From positions 1 to 64,000 of the forward strand of contig NC_006039.1 in NCBI RefSeq assembly GCF_000002515.2: a DNA stretch of 64,000 bases. The letters run 5' to 3'. The notes under the pieces were generated by a model. The model worked only from the letters and a program-made list of their open reading frames with translations. It ran no database searches and had not been told where the DNA came from. The translations under genes and the position numbers were made by a program. Below are positions 8,799 to 21,206 of this stretch, one piece after another. The DNA comes from Kluyveromyces lactis (lineage: Eukaryota > Ascomycota > Saccharomycetes > Saccharomycetales > Saccharomycetaceae). Every line of letters begins with the position of its first letter. Position 1 is the first letter of the stretch.

Positions 8799-10322
8799 AA
8801 TACCAAGGGAAACATCGAAGAAGAATCGAACAATATGGCAACTAACACTTATTTAACTCTAGCCTTCAATTTATTATCCAAACATTTCATCCAAAGATTT
8901 CATTATCACCAAAACAAAGACAAACTTCCAATATCATCGGTAATTCTGCCAGCCGCCTAGATCAAGTCCCTAGTGTCAATACTCTTGAGTATTCAGCTCA
9001 ATAGTAATGCTTAAGTTCTTCCATTTTCTGGGCCGCAGTTCCAAGCTGCATGTGCAAGTAAAAGATGAATACGGGCCATTTGATGAACCCGTTTCTGATC
9101 TTCAGTATAAAATAATATGGTATCGATGATACCACTAGGAACCCAATGACAAATTTCACAACAGGATCCATGTTATTCAAGCTTAAATTAGAGTTCCACT
9201 GTGGTCTTACTTTAAACTCTTGTCAAGTTCATCATCTTCAAAGAGTTGAGCCTCACTAGGTTTTTTATTAGTAGAAACAGATCTTTACCTGCTGTTATCA
9301 GTTAGCTTTTATAGTGGGAACAAGCCTGAAAGCTGTCAACTGTTAGTTGCACATTAACTTCAGAAAATTCTCTTTTCGAACCTTTTCGGATTGGCTGAGC
9401 TATCTGTCACAGAAATTAATGTGGCCAGTAGCAGACCGGTGTTCAAATTAAAAAATGTAGTGTCTTGCCAAAACCCAAAAAAAATTGCCTGTTTCTCAAG
9501 CTAAATGTGAAAGTTTGAACGATTTGCAGAGTGATTTTCTGATGAGGCGACCATTTTAATTGGCCTTAAGAGATATGAACAGCTTTCATATATCTCATGG
9601 TACATACGTGCAGGAGCTATATTTACTAACCCTATCTGCATTTTGTTGCACCTTGAGATAGTGGAAAATTGCCGGAAAAAACTAATTCGCCGAAGCAGGA
9701 AACACTTATTTTTTTTTTTTTTCAAGTAGGAATCTAACTACTCAAGTGGCAGGAAAAAAAGATGTGCACCAGAGTGTATTACGAACACAGCTTTTGTGTA
9801 TACATACTACCGAAACATCTTCTCGTAGACAAGCCCGTTGAACATCAGTCCAGTATTAAATAAACCAAACAACTTTAGCACCAAATAATTCAGGCCATGG
9901 ACGAAAGTGTAGAATCCTCAACTACGGCTTTCCCCAATAGTTTCATCAGTGAGAAAAATATTCACATCGAGTGTTAAGTTTCAATTCACAATTGGATTGA
10001 GCATAATGCAGGAACTTTGAGGAGCTTTATCTGCATCTTTTTATGCAGAATGTTGATTTCAATCTGGTTTTTGTACTGTTAAGTTTCTCACGGTAAATCT
10101 TATAATAAAAAATATCAATGGTTCCACGGTGCCTGTTGTGCTTCAAAGACATCTGCTCGCTTCTAGGTGTTTTCATTAGCCTTTTATATGGAAAGGCACG
10201 ACACTTTTTCCACGAGGTTAAGCATTTTCAATTTAATACCTTTCAAAGTATTTAAGAGACATCAAATTAGAATTCAATGCCATCATAAGTAGACCTCCTG
10301 TCCAAAATGTCAAAGAATTTAA
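8799..10322. other. Gene-poor subtelomeric DNA with an LTR fragment
   Basis: From 8799 to about 9000 there is a second, more decayed LTR-like stretch (AAGGGAAACATCGAAG, ACTCTAGCCTTCAATTTATTATCC, TATTCAGCTCAATA) that resembles the relic near 6170. The rest, to 10322, has no supported gene apart from the very small frame noted at 8998-9171. Confidence 0.45.
8998..9171 (-). CDS. Very small hydrophobic open frame, doubtful
   Basis: From the ATG at 9171 this encodes 57 residues. Two hydrophobic stretches (VVKFVIGFLVVSSIPYYFIL and PVFIFYLHM) would suit a small two-pass membrane protein, and the tail is charged (KMEELKHYY). A longer version would need a TTG start. It abuts an LTR relic and I recognise no family, so it may be chance. 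Conservation in other Kluyveromyces ends would be the evidence needed. Confidence 0.25.
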   Translation of the reverse strand: MDPVVKFVIGFLVVSSIPYYFILKIRNGFIKWPVFIFYLHMQLGTAAQKMEELKHYY

Positions 10323-10829
10323 CCTATAAGCGGGAAGAGCTCGCTTACATACTGCAAATTCATTAAGTTGAAGTTCAATCCTAGAAGCAAAATCATTAAA
10401 TTCTGTGCTTGGGTCAAGGGTGCAGGTCGCTGCTTCCTAAATTATTGCGCATTGCCGCTGCTTATATTGAGCGGAGCTTGGAGTGCCTATGAGCATGCCC
10501 GTGCTCACGATGATGAAATACATGGTCAAATGGGTGGCGTGTGGTACAGGTACTTCTCGAGTGGAGGCAACTGTGGTTCTACAGTAGAACAGAAAACAAT
10601 TGCTGGTGCTATCAAGGGAGTCATTGATTCAGTTGAGCCTAACTGGTTTTCTGACATCTATTGTATCACCATGTGTCGCGGTGATACATGGCATGGAACT
10701 TTGTTAATTGGTCCAGATCCTTCTGCTATGACTGCAACATGCAGTGGGGCACACAAAGGTAACTATGAAATGGATCTCGAAAAGCTCACTGCTCCATGGA
10801 GCCGCAACAACCAAGACAGTAACTACTAA
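10323..10829 (+). pseudogene. Cysteine-containing secreted-type protein lacking a start codon
   Basis: The frame is open from 10323 to the stop at 10829 but contains no ATG until 10530, inside what looks like the body of the protein. A hydrophobic stretch (YCALPLLILSGAWSAYEHARA) resembles a displaced signal or membrane segment. The following 100 residues are well-formed, with four cysteines (GNCGS, DIYCITMC, TATCSG) and GGVWYRYFSSGG. Codon usage looks coding. The 5' end has either decayed or lies in an exon I cannot see; there is no clear branch point near the AG at 10366-10367. The body may be related to small secreted proteins of yeast subtelomeres, but I cannot name the family. Confidence 0.5.
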
Positions 10830-11329
10830 TCTTTACCCTTTTTTGTTCAACCAATAAATGATAATATTTTCAGATAGGGAACGTAACAATCAAGGCCACG
10901 CATGACAGTATTTAGTAACTGATCAGAGATTTGCGAAATTTATTCTTATGTAAAACGTATCCTAAGACACTATCGTGCTCTTTGATTTTGTAATTCTATC
11001 AAAAGGCGTCTTTTTTTTTTGTCTGTTATCACTTGACAAGGTCTCGTCAGTGGCTTCCATGAAGAAAGACCCTCCGTAATATATATTGCGTTAGAAATGA
11101 ACTGCAAGCTACTTCTTTTTATGACCGTTAATGGATACACAAGTGTTGAGTAGGTAATTCATAACAAAGCGAACCGCCTGGCACATTAACATGGCTATGG
11201 GTATTGCCATCATATATTGTTTTAAGTGTACGCAATGTAGCGGACTGCCTATTTCAATTGACGTGGCAATATCTGCTTCTCAGTATCTTTTTATTCTTTC
11301 ATGGCATTAAAGGGATTATTCCCTGCCGC
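10830..11329. other. Intergenic, nothing recognisable
   Basis: This is 0.5 kb of AT-rich DNA after the truncated secreted-type frame. I see no gene, structured RNA or LTR block in it. Confidence 0.5.
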
Positions 11330-11686
11330 CATCTTTTTAAACATTGTAGAATATGAAGCTGAAAGTATGACGAACTAGGATCAAAAATACTGCACTTGAT
11401 TACAGTAACATAATCCAGAAACTATATATTAATGGGTTTTTTCTCTCGATATTCCTTCTGGAATCGTTGATTTCCTGACCAATTATGCTGTATATATATA
11501 TATATATATCTCAGGCTACATAAAAGAAACCAAGGAGAATGTTATAAGTCGATACTCCACTCTCGGCCCCAAATATTATCAACTGCAACACTGAGTCGAT
11601 AGCCCAACATCAATGTTAATTCTACTAACTCTGGAATAACCCCTAGCTCCAATACCACTCAGTACTATTCAGTATCCAGTTCAACA
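11330..11686 (+). mobile_element. Decayed solo LTR with a TA microsatellite
   Basis: Blocks shared with the intact LTRs include GTATGACGAACTAGGATCAA, AAGAAACCAAGGAGAA and ACTCAGTACTATTCAGTATCC, ending in CAACA at 11682-11686. The 5' boundary is approximate because the TGTTG end is lost. A (TA)n tract near 11492-11508 lies where the TATATAAG of other copies would be expected to be close. Confidence 0.5.
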
Positions 11687-11900
11687 ACAAATACATATAT
11701 CTGCCTCTACATTTTCTCCCAACCTATTCCCTCTCCCCTATCTTCCTTTTTCAATTTTCCATCTCAAATATTGTTCGCTTCTCGCCCATTTGAGAAATAC
11801 ATGACAAAAAGATCATGAAAAGGCTATAGAGTAAGAAGTCCTAAAAAGAAGTGCTAGACGAAAAGTCTCGGCAGTACTTTTCTTGGAACAGATATAAGTA

Positions 11901-12178
11901 TGTATTATTCCTTAGAATTGTAGGAGCCATTTCTAAGGAGCCATTTTACTGAACCATTACTAATATGAAGGTGAGAATAATACGAACTGAGATCAAAGCT
12001 ACAAAGTCCGATGATTAACAAACCAATCCAAAAAGTATATAAGTAGAAGGTTTCTTCATCCAATGTTCCCATCTGAATTTGACGGCATAACGATCACTGT
12101 CCTACACTGAATTATATGCCACACAGAACAAAACAAGTAAAAGATTTTCAATAACACTACTCAGTATCCTGTCCAAAA
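11901..12178 (+). mobile_element. Decayed solo LTR
   Basis: This 278-bp copy aligns with the LTR at 22894: GAATTGTAGGAGCCATTTCT, ACCATTACTAATATGAAGG, AAGTATATAAGTAGAAGG and TTTCTTCATCCAATGTTCCC. The termini have drifted to TGTAT and CAAAA, and about 100 bp of the 3' half is missing. Confidence 0.6.
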
Positions 12179-13631
12179 TAATATGTTTTGGAACTCCGAG
12201 AAAGTTTCTGTCACCCTTCAATTGGACACACATGATCTAATACCGATGTCTATCGCAAGAGATGTAAGTCAATGGCTTCGTCATTTGGAAAATGGAATTG
12301 AGTGCGTTAAAAATTGCTCTTATTCCAGAGAGTTCATTTGAGAGAAACTGCTTTGTAGGAATATTAAAACTTCCTATGACCCTCCGATGTGGGACAACGT
12401 AGCATTTTTCAAGACTGATAGGCATTCAGTGGAAAATATTATGAATACTATTATAACGAGAAGATCGCTGCGGGAAGGTCCTCCAACATTATCTTTATTT
12501 GAAGATGATCCATCAGACAGAAAGTCAAGATCTAACTTCATGCTCCAGTATATCAGTAGTAATGAAACTGTATCTGAATCGGGCATCTCTTTCAAATTGA
12601 TATTCTATCAATCGCAAGTTTCCTACTTTTTTCTAAGAGGCATACGAAAACCGAAAACAGGGTTCGCATTTTAGACAGGTCGGCAACATAACAATAAAAA
12701 GGTGTAAATAGTCAAAGGGGACTTTGTTTTAAGGTTGCAGAACCTCAGAGAAAAAGGTTGAACTTAGTTTTTCTCAATGAAAAAATGCGGGTACTTGGAA
12801 TGCCAAGTAAAAACAATTCCCTTCAGTAATATTTTGAGTACTCCTTGAAAGGATGTGAAGGAAGGCACAGCCACTTGCTTTGTAATTTAAGAAAAGATAT
12901 CTCGAGGATGTAGTAGGCGGATAGAGCGCGTTATGAAAAATGAACAATTCAATCATTCCGGGTGTTGGTGTGTAGTGACGAAATCAACTGACCCATAGAC
13001 GTCCGGCAGTAGATAGCTAACTACACTTCCGAATAGTGCTGAAACTATTTACTTAGAGCGCTGCAAACACTAATCCCCATTGTACGCTTATTATTCTATC
13101 AGTTCAGTATTTATTTCGTGAATTGCACCCTGTGAGTGGTACAGTATGTATACGGACTCCACACGCCCACAAATTTTTTATAGATGGTTCCGTTCAATAA
13201 TTTGATAAGCATGTAATCTCTTCTCCGCCCAGCCTTTATTTCCGCCTTTCAAGTTTGGTTGGTTGAACTGACAATGACAGCCTAGTACAAGTTTTCCCCG
13301 TCCAAAATTTACGCACCTCGTTTTGACCCAAGTAATGCAAATTCAATTTGGTAGCTTAGATTTAACACTTTGATACAATTCCGATAGCCACTTACTGTAT
13401 GACCGACAGATATATCCTGTTGAAAGGTGCATTGGCCTTCTTTGCCAATTTCATAACATGAGAGATGACTATACTTCTTAAGCTACGATAATAGAAATAT
13501 TTTCACTTAGATCCATGGTATATATAATGTGCACCAGCGATGAATAGACACAGGCTCCTGTTGTAAGGTTTTTCTTTGATGGAGAATAGTAAAAAGAGAG
13601 CTTAACATTATTACCTTTGCTTTAAGTAGTC
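12179..13631. other. Gene-poor DNA upstream of the siderophore transporter
   Basis: Between 12237 and 12674 overlapping frames of 60-95 codons occur on both strands. One of these could be a gene relic, but none has a recognisable motif and they overlap each other. The remainder is the long promoter region of the transporter at 13632, with TATATATAATGTGC near 13519. Confidence 0.4.
13124..13130 (+). promoter_or_regulatory. Possible Aft-type iron-response element
   Basis: TGCACCC is the core of the Aft1/Aft2 iron-response site (consensus YRCACCCR; here followed by T). It lies about 500 bp upstream of the siderophore-type transporter, a class that Aft factors control in yeasts. Single short motifs occur by chance. 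Confidence 0.35.
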
Positions 13632-15506
13632 ATGCACAACAACCCTGTCTTAAAGATGGAGAATGATCAAATTGAGGATGGTGTTGGTCATCGCAAAGAG
13701 GGAGCCGCTGAAAAGATCAATGAAATGGATGAGGATTCCAAGAAAGGTGTCCAGTTTTCTGGAGTGTGTGATGGAATGAAACAAACTAAATCACTGGTAA
13801 TTCGTAAAACAGAAATAATGGCCTCTCAGTATAATACATGGTATTCACAGGTGCTGTTTCTGTCTTGTGCATTTCTTTGCGCTTATGGCTATTCATTAGA
13901 TAGTAGCATCAGATATGTTTATATGACCTATGCTACGAATTCTTACAATACCCATTCGCTCCTCTCGACTATAAGTATCATCAATATGATGATTTCAGCT
14001 GTCGCTCAGCTTTTCTTTGCTGGATTGTCTGATGTGTTTGGAAGATTGCGTTTAATGATTGTAGCCATTTTATTTTATGTCGTAGGAACCGTGATCCAAT
14101 CCCAGGCTTATGACATTCAGAGATATGCTGCTGGCTCTGTGTTTTACAATATTGGAGTTGTTGGTGTAATGTTGCAGGTTTCGTTATTCTTGGCAGATAA
14201 TTCGTCTTTAAAATGGAGACTGCTGTATTCTTTCGTTCCTGCATGGCCAGCTATCATCAACATGTGGGTTTCAGGAAATATTGTTAAGGCTGCAAATCCA
14301 TTGGTGAACTGGTCATGGAATATCGCTATGTGGGCTTTTATTCTTCCATTAAGTTGCGTACCACTATTATGCTGTGTGGTTCATATGAGATGGAAAGCTA
14401 GTAAAACACCGGAATGGCAGGAACTAGAAAGCGAATTGACATTTTATCAAAAGCATGGGTTTGTTCATACAATTGTTGAGGTATTCTGGAAAGTGGATAT
14501 TGTCGGATTGTTACTGTTAACTGCATCTATGGGTTGTATTTTGGTTCCTTTAACCATCGCGGGTGGTATATCTGAACAGTGGAATAATGGTAAGATTATT
14601 GGACCGCTGGTTCTTGGGGTTTTCCTTGTTCCACTGACCATATATTGGGAAAGCAACTGGGCCAAGGTGCCCTTTGCGCCTTTCCTTTTGTTGAAAGACA
14701 GAGGAATCTGGGCACCAATGTCGATAATGTTTTTGGTATGCTTTATCTATCAAATGGCAGCTGGCTATCTCTACACAATTTTGCTGGTCAGCATGAACCA
14801 AACTGAACTTTCTGCAACCAGGATAATGAATTTGTATAGCTTTGTTGCTGGAATCTATTCTCCTATTTTTGGCTTCGTCGTTGCTAGGACAGGGAGGCTA
14901 AAGTCATTTATGCTTGTTGGTTGCTGCTTATATTTCCTAGTTATGGGTTTGTTCTACAGGTACAGAGGTGGTCTTGGAGCTGAATCAGGTATAATTGGTG
15001 CCATGGTGGTTTGGGGTATAGCCAGTTGCATGTACACATACCCAGTTACCACTTCCGCCCAGTCAGTTACTAGCCACGAAAACATGGCAACAGTGACTGC
15101 AATGCTACTAACAATATTTAGAATAGGAGGTGCCGTTGGAGCTTCAGTGTCAGGTGCCATCTGGACCAATTTATTATATCCAAAACTGCTTCAGAATCTT
15201 GGTGATGTAGAGTTGGCTTCGGCTGCTTACACTGCACCATTGACTTTTATTGTTTCTCATCCCTGGAACACTGAAGTAAGAACTGCAATGATTGATGCAT
15301 ACCGTCATGTGCAGAAATACGAAGTTCTTGTCGGATTGATTTTTGTCGCACCGATGCTTGTTTTGACTTTCTGCCTCAGAGATCCAGAATTGACTGACGA
15401 TTATGGCCAAAAGCTTGCTGAAGGTCAATGTGTGCAGACAGAAGGTGAAGATCCAATCGCCGAATGGTTCTCTGATCGCTTTAAAAAATTAAAACGCCGA
15501 GTTTAA
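13632..15506 (+). CDS. Siderophore-iron transporter of the ARN/SIT family (MFS)
   Basis: This 624-residue protein has a charged cytosolic N-terminus (1-75) followed by about fourteen hydrophobic segments, the size and topology of the Arn1/Arn2/Sit1/Enb1 family of ferric-siderophore/proton symporters. Family-typical stretches are CAYGYSLDSSIRYVYMTYA (near helix 1), a degenerate MFS motif A, GLSDVFGRLRLM, between helices 2 and 3, and SFVPAWPAIINMWVSGNI. A second in-frame ATG at 13656 is possible. It should act at the plasma membrane or endosomes; the siderophore cannot be deduced. A GEX-type glutathione exchanger is a less likely alternative. Position in a subtelomere is usual for these genes in yeasts. 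Confidence 0.88.
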   Translation: MHNNPVLKMENDQIEDGVGHRKEGAAEKINEMDEDSKKGVQFSGVCDGMKQTKSLVIRKTEIMASQYNTWYSQVLFLSCAFLCAYGYSLDSSIRYVYMTYATNSYNTHSLLSTISIINMMISAVAQLFFAGLSDVFGRLRLMIVAILFYVVGTVIQSQAYDIQRYAAGSVFYNIGVVGVMLQVSLFLADNSSLKWRLLYSFVPAWPAIINMWVSGNIVKAANPLVNWSWNIAMWAFILPLSCVPLLCCVVHMRWKASKTPEWQELESELTFYQKHGFVHTIVEVFWKVDIVGLLLLTASMGCILVPLTIAGGISEQWNNGKIIGPLVLGVFLVPLTIYWESNWAKVPFAPFLLLKDRGIWAPMSIMFLVCFIYQMAAGYLYTILLVSMNQTELSATRIMNLYSFVAGIYSPIFGFVVARTGRLKSFMLVGCCLYFLVMGLFYRYRGGLGAESGIIGAMVVWGIASCMYTYPVTTSAQSVTSHENMATVTAMLLTIFRIGGAVGASVSGAIWTNLLYPKLLQNLGDVELASAAYTAPLTFIVSHPWNTEVRTAMIDAYRHVQKYEVLVGLIFVAPMLVLTFCLRDPELTDDYGQKLAEGQCVQTEGEDPIAEWFSDRFKKLKRRV

Positions 15507-15960
15507 ACTCCGCTCGAAAGTTAAATTTCCATACATATATATTAATATGTACTTATATATACGACAATCATTGATAGGCTGTCCTATTTGACAGGAACTG
15601 GCGTCACCCAAGACCATGCGCGGATTTCTGATCTCTCTAGGAGCAAATATTAGCATGAGAGACGCTGGATTGACTTTCTTGGACTTCCATTATGAAGATT
15701 CACAATGCGAGTTTCTTTCAACATACAGTTATCTCTGTACTACTGCTTGGTGTTCATGGAATGTGTGAGGTAATAAACCGCAAGGCAATCTCAATCGCAA
15801 TTTACTGAAAGTAAAACGAACATTGATAATTTGGATTGGAGAATTCTGAGTTTGTTACAATAGCCAGAGTTACAAGCCATTGCAAGATAAGTAGCTTAAG
15901 TTGTTATCATAATTACTGTGCTTTGAGAATTAAAGAGCCCTAACTAATGAAGGATATGAC
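15507..15960. other. Intergenic, no gene seen
   Basis: This 454-bp gap follows the transporter. A TATATATTAATATG tract just after the stop could serve in 3' end formation. Nothing else stands out. Confidence 0.5.
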
Positions 15961-16272
15961 ATGAACCTTTCTATTGATAGACTGACAAGGGATGAAGCAA
16001 TCGAAACACTCCGGAGCAAACTTCTCATTAACAAACCATTTGTTGTTGGATATTTCGATTACAATGGTATTAATGTACTACTTAATTATAATCGCAACCA
16101 AATAATCATATTCAAAGCAATTTGTGATCTTACTTCAATTCCAGAATTTTACCAGTACCACTGTCACGGTGTAAAACCTTTTAAATTGCAAAAGTTACTT
16201 AATGGGCTGCTAGACTTGACCAAAACATTGATACTTCAAGTTAAACAATTTTTCCCCAGAGTTTATCTCTAA
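15961..16272 (+). CDS. Small hypothetical protein
   Basis: This 103-residue frame begins with ATG. It has a regular alternation of charged and hydrophobic residues (MNLSIDRLTRDEAIETLRSK) that reads like a folded protein rather than noise. There is no signal peptide and no motif I recognise. It lies alone between a siderophore transporter and an empty 1-kb stretch. It could be a real small gene or the remains of a larger one. Confidence 0.35.
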   Translation: MNLSIDRLTRDEAIETLRSKLLINKPFVVGYFDYNGINVLLNYNRNQIIIFKAICDLTSIPEFYQYHCHGVKPFKLQKLLNGLLDLTKTLILQVKQFFPRVYL

Positions 16273-17325
16273 TGGTAAAACGTCCTAGAATGCCCGTGAA
16301 ATGCTTGTAAAATCTAAAAAAATTCCTGGCGCATATACATGTGCATGTATTCGGGTTTCGTGCAAAAACTTTGATGACAAAATTGATAATCCTTTCATTT
16401 TAAAAACGTGTCCGACGTTGCAATATTGTTAAGGTCCGTTTTTAGATAATATCATGGACTCACTTGTTGTACAATTTTAGATGGCATGGTTGGCAAATCA
16501 GGCATTTTTCAGACATTTAATCTCGAGAGTACGCTATTGCTGTGCAACTTCAACGCAAGTCATTCTCCCGCTTGGTGCTAATCTGGTTTAAAGTGATGAA
16601 GGTTCGTGCAAACAGGATAAATGCGTATGCTAATGCTTGCATTTCTGGGTTTTCATTTTACGATATCGGTAAGAATCATTAATGTTGAAAAGCTGGGACA
16701 CAATACTTGAACGTATAGGAAGTTGCCCCGATGGTCTTAACGACAAAAAAAAGTGCTGCGTGAGGGACGGTCTAAGATAGAAGTGAATAGGATTTATAAG
16801 ATAATATTAATGGTGGTATCTTGTTTGTCTTATATATTCCAAGCATGTAGCCTGTAACCATGGGCAATACGTATCGAATGAGAGTTTGGTTGAGACGGAC
16901 GTCTATTTGCTCCTCAGATAAAGATTCGAATTGCCTTCGTACATAATTAGATATTGTTCATAGAAAAGTGATGAAAGTTCCGCTGTTAGTCTTTTTCATG
17001 CTTTTCTTCTGGAAAGTGACATTGGAGTCAAAAATATTTAGGATTGTCCAACGATGTTCTGCCAGTAACAGAGCTACAAACGTTTTTAAATTTCAACGAT
17101 GGCATCGGTTAAGATCAAATGAAGAAGGTTCATCTCCCCAGTATATAAATTTATTCAAAATAATTAAGTGCTTGTTGCACGATTTGTAAAAACCATGAAC
17201 AAAAAAAACTAAAATGCGAAACAAGCATTACTTAACGCGATAACTAATATACGAATAACAATCAACGTCAAATTACTTGATCAAAATATGTTTTGTTATT
17301 ATTATCTCAGAGCCGAGCTCAAGTG
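16273..17325. other. Gene-poor gap with one weak small frame
   Basis: The only frame worth recording is 16971-17189 on the plus strand. It has 72 codons from an ATG, with a signal-like N-terminus MKVPLLVFFMLFFW followed by a basic stretch with few other features. It may be a secreted micro-protein or chance. The rest of the kilobase shows nothing I can assign. Confidence 0.35.
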
Positions 17326-18102
17326 TTAAGGTCTCTCAGCTTTTGGAAGTTCACCCAAACATCCACCGGGGTTAACAGTGGCTGCATAAACATCTGCCAA
17401 ATAGTACAGGTAGTTGTCTGTGTTTCTAGCCGCAAAAGTAGCATTGTTCTCAGCCAAATATAACACTTCTGGTAAAGTTTCTGTCCACTCAGAGATGAAA
17501 CCATTCCCGTTCAGATTATCCAAATGGAGGAAACGATGGAACAGATCGATACCGGAATAATGTTTTGGTCCTAATTCAACAATATCGCCTTCGAAACAGA
17601 TGGTAGACAAAGGTTTTTTAGTTTGATAGAACAGGTCACATATATTAGTTTCACCAGTGGTATTCGTGACATGATAGCCCGGCCAGTCAGTGGAATGAAC
17701 GGCACAGTCTCCAGAAGGATCATCACATCTGTATAAGACATCTGATTTGCCACTTTCAATGACGTATTCTAGGGTACCAATAACAGTGAAAACAGAACTG
17801 TTACCGAACCATCTCTTGAAAAATTTGTCGGTCCCATTGGCGAGCAATTTATCTCTTGCAACAGCAGTCACTTCCAAAGTATCCTTCAAACCGCTGCTCA
17901 ACATACGCTGATTGGTGGCGTTACAAGACTGGTGAAAGTATGGGAAGACCGGACTTCCCCAGCCAGATTCACCAGATTCACCAAACTCAATCAACTCCAG
18001 AGAAGAGTTTGAATGAAAATCGTGATTTTTGAGTGGTGTAGCACCGGCGATTGAAGAGATTATGGAGATACAACCAACAATGTTTGATAACTTGGATAAC
18101 AT
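17326..18102 (-). CDS. ZPS1: Secreted zinc-binding zincin-like protein, Zps1/Pra1 family
   Basis: This 258-residue protein has a signal peptide (1-22, core IVGCISIISSIAGA) and several N-glycosylation sites. It carries the family hallmark HRFLH at residues 189-193, where the first glutamate of a true HExxH zincin is replaced by arginine. The cysteine pattern (SCNAT, YRCDD, GDCAV, NICDLF, TICFEG, GGCLG) and length fit S. cerevisiae Zps1 and Candida albicans Pra1. In other fungi these proteins are induced by zinc shortage or alkaline pH and can act as extracellular zinc scavengers. The altered motif argues against classic protease activity. No zinc transporter lies beside it here, unlike the PRA1-ZRT1 pair of many species. 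A two-mismatch Zap1-like site (ACTGTAAAGGT) sits at 18314-18324, about 210 bp upstream; it is weak evidence. Confidence 0.85.
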   Translation of the reverse strand: MLSKLSNIVGCISIISSIAGATPLKNHDFHSNSSLELIEFGESGESGWGSPVFPYFHQSCNATNQRMLSSGLKDTLEVTAVARDKLLANGTDKFFKRWFGNSSVFTVIGTLEYVIESGKSDVLYRCDDPSGDCAVHSTDWPGYHVTNTTGETNICDLFYQTKKPLSTICFEGDIVELGPKHYSGIDLFHRFLHLDNLNGNGFISEWTETLPEVLYLAENNATFAARNTDNYLYYLADVYAATVNPGGCLGELPKAERP

Positions 18103-19667
<1,565 letters not shown>

Positions 19668-21206
19668 ATGCCAGTCACCACAGTAGCTGAGACTCTTGAA
19701 AGAGTGCCTGCTGCCAAAAAGCAAAAGCTTTCACCGGTCCCAAACAAAAAACTTATCTTGAATGCTTTCTTGATGGGATCTGCCGGTAATCAGACAATCA
19801 ATTCGTGGAGACAGGAAGACGATAGATCCTCTGAACTGTTCCAAAACCCATCTTATTGGACCGACTTGGCAAAACTATTGGAAAAGGGGAAGTTCAATGC
19901 AGTTTTTTTTGCAGATGTTCTAGGTCCGTACGATGTCTACAAAGGTCCCGGTAACTTTGGTCCAGTTGCTAAGGCTGGATCTCAATGGCCGATCTCAGAT
20001 CCAAGTTACTTCATTCCGTTGATGGCTTCGGTTACCAAGAATTTGGCTTTTGGTATGACGATCTCGACCATCAGTGAACAACCATACCATCTTGCTCGGC
20101 GATTAGGGACTCTGGACCTTTTGAGTAATGGTAGAGTTGGTTGGAATATAGTGACTTCTTACTTGGACAGTGCCTCAAGAAACTTATTAGGTGGCGAGAC
20201 CCTTCCTGAAAACGACGAAAGATATGAGAGAGCTGAAGAATATGTTGACGTAGTATACAAGTTGTTTTTAAGTTCATGGAAGGATGGCGCTGTAAAAAAG
20301 AATAAAAAGACAGGCATTTTTACCGATCCAGAAGGTTTGAGACATATCAACCACGAAGGCAAGTATTTCAAAGTGCCAGGTCCTTCAATAACTTCTCCAA
20401 GTCAACAGAAGTTGCCCGTTATTATCCAAGCAGGTGCATCTCCTAAAGGTAGGGATCTTGCCGCAAGAACTGCTGAGATTATTTTCTTGTCCAACAAGAC
20501 CAAGGAGTCGTTACGTGAATCCATTCATGCTGTCAAGGCCATCGCGAGTGAAAAGTTCAAGAGAGACTTATCCAAAATCAAGTTTTTGGCATTAATTACT
20601 GTCATTATTGGCGACACAAGAGAAGAAGCATTGGAAAAATACTACAACATTAAATCACTAGCTGACGATGAAGCTGCCGCTGCAATGTTTTCTGGTTGGA
20701 CTGGTGTGGACCTTAATCAATACAAAGACGATCAAGTTTTGGAAGATGTTGAACATCGTGCAGTTGCTTCTGCAGTCAAAAAGTGGAAGGAAGCTTATCC
20801 GGGGGTGAAAAAGTGGACTAAAAAAGCTATTATCGATGAATTAAAAGTTGCAGGATCTGGTCCAATATTTGTGGGTACTGTTGAAGAGGTAGCTGATACA
20901 ATTCAAGAATGGGTTTCATACGCTGACGTTGATGGATTTAATTTGTCATATACTTCGATTCCAAGTACGTATGAAAAAATCGTTGACGAACTATTACCTG
21001 AACTCAGAAAACGTGGACTGGTCCAGGACGACTATCCTGAACCAAAGAGCTCACAAAAGCTTACTTTCAGAGAGCAACTTTTCGGTGACAACGATTTGGA
21101 CGTCACTCATCCTGCTCACGACTTAAGGTGGAGAGAGAATGAAACAAAGTCCGAATTCGAATCCAGGTTGCCAGGTGCCTTGGAAAAATTAAAAGGGTTT
21201 AACTGA
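19668..21206 (+). CDS. FMN-dependent monooxygenase, NtaA/SnaA/DszA (luciferase-like) family
   Basis: From the ATG at 19668 this is 512 residues; the longer frame would need a TTG start. It shows the TIM-barrel flavin monooxygenase pattern of the NtaA/DszA group: LNAFLMGSAGNQTINSWR at the first strand, FFADVLG, WPISDPSYFIPLMASVTKNL, and the SNGRVGWNIVTSYLDSASRNL block typical of the family, then QAGASPKGRDLAARTAEIIF and GTVEEVADTIQEW. These enzymes use reduced FMN from a partner reductase to oxidise small molecules such as chelators or organosulfur compounds. No reductase is adjacent. The family is mainly bacterial with patchy fungal occurrence, often taken as horizontal transfer; that is inference here. 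Substrate unknown. Confidence 0.9.
   Translation: MPVTTVAETLERVPAAKKQKLSPVPNKKLILNAFLMGSAGNQTINSWRQEDDRSSELFQNPSYWTDLAKLLEKGKFNAVFFADVLGPYDVYKGPGNFGPVAKAGSQWPISDPSYFIPLMASVTKNLAFGMTISTISEQPYHLARRLGTLDLLSNGRVGWNIVTSYLDSASRNLLGGETLPENDERYERAEEYVDVVYKLFLSSWKDGAVKKNKKTGIFTDPEGLRHINHEGKYFKVPGPSITSPSQQKLPVIIQAGASPKGRDLAARTAEIIFLSNKTKESLRESIHAVKAIASEKFKRDLSKIKFLALITVIIGDTREEALEKYYNIKSLADDEAAAAMFSGWTGVDLNQYKDDQVLEDVEHRAVASAVKKWKEAYPGVKKWTKKAIIDELKVAGSGPIFVGTVEEVADTIQEWVSYADVDGFNLSYTSIPSTYEKIVDELLPELRKRGLVQDDYPEPKSSQKLTFREQLFGDNDLDVTHPAHDLRWRENETKSEFESRLPGALEKLKGFN

Noticed and set aside
12237-12674. Overlapping frames of 60-95 codons on both strands
   Set aside because: They contradict each other and none shows a recognised motif; kept only as a possible relic region.
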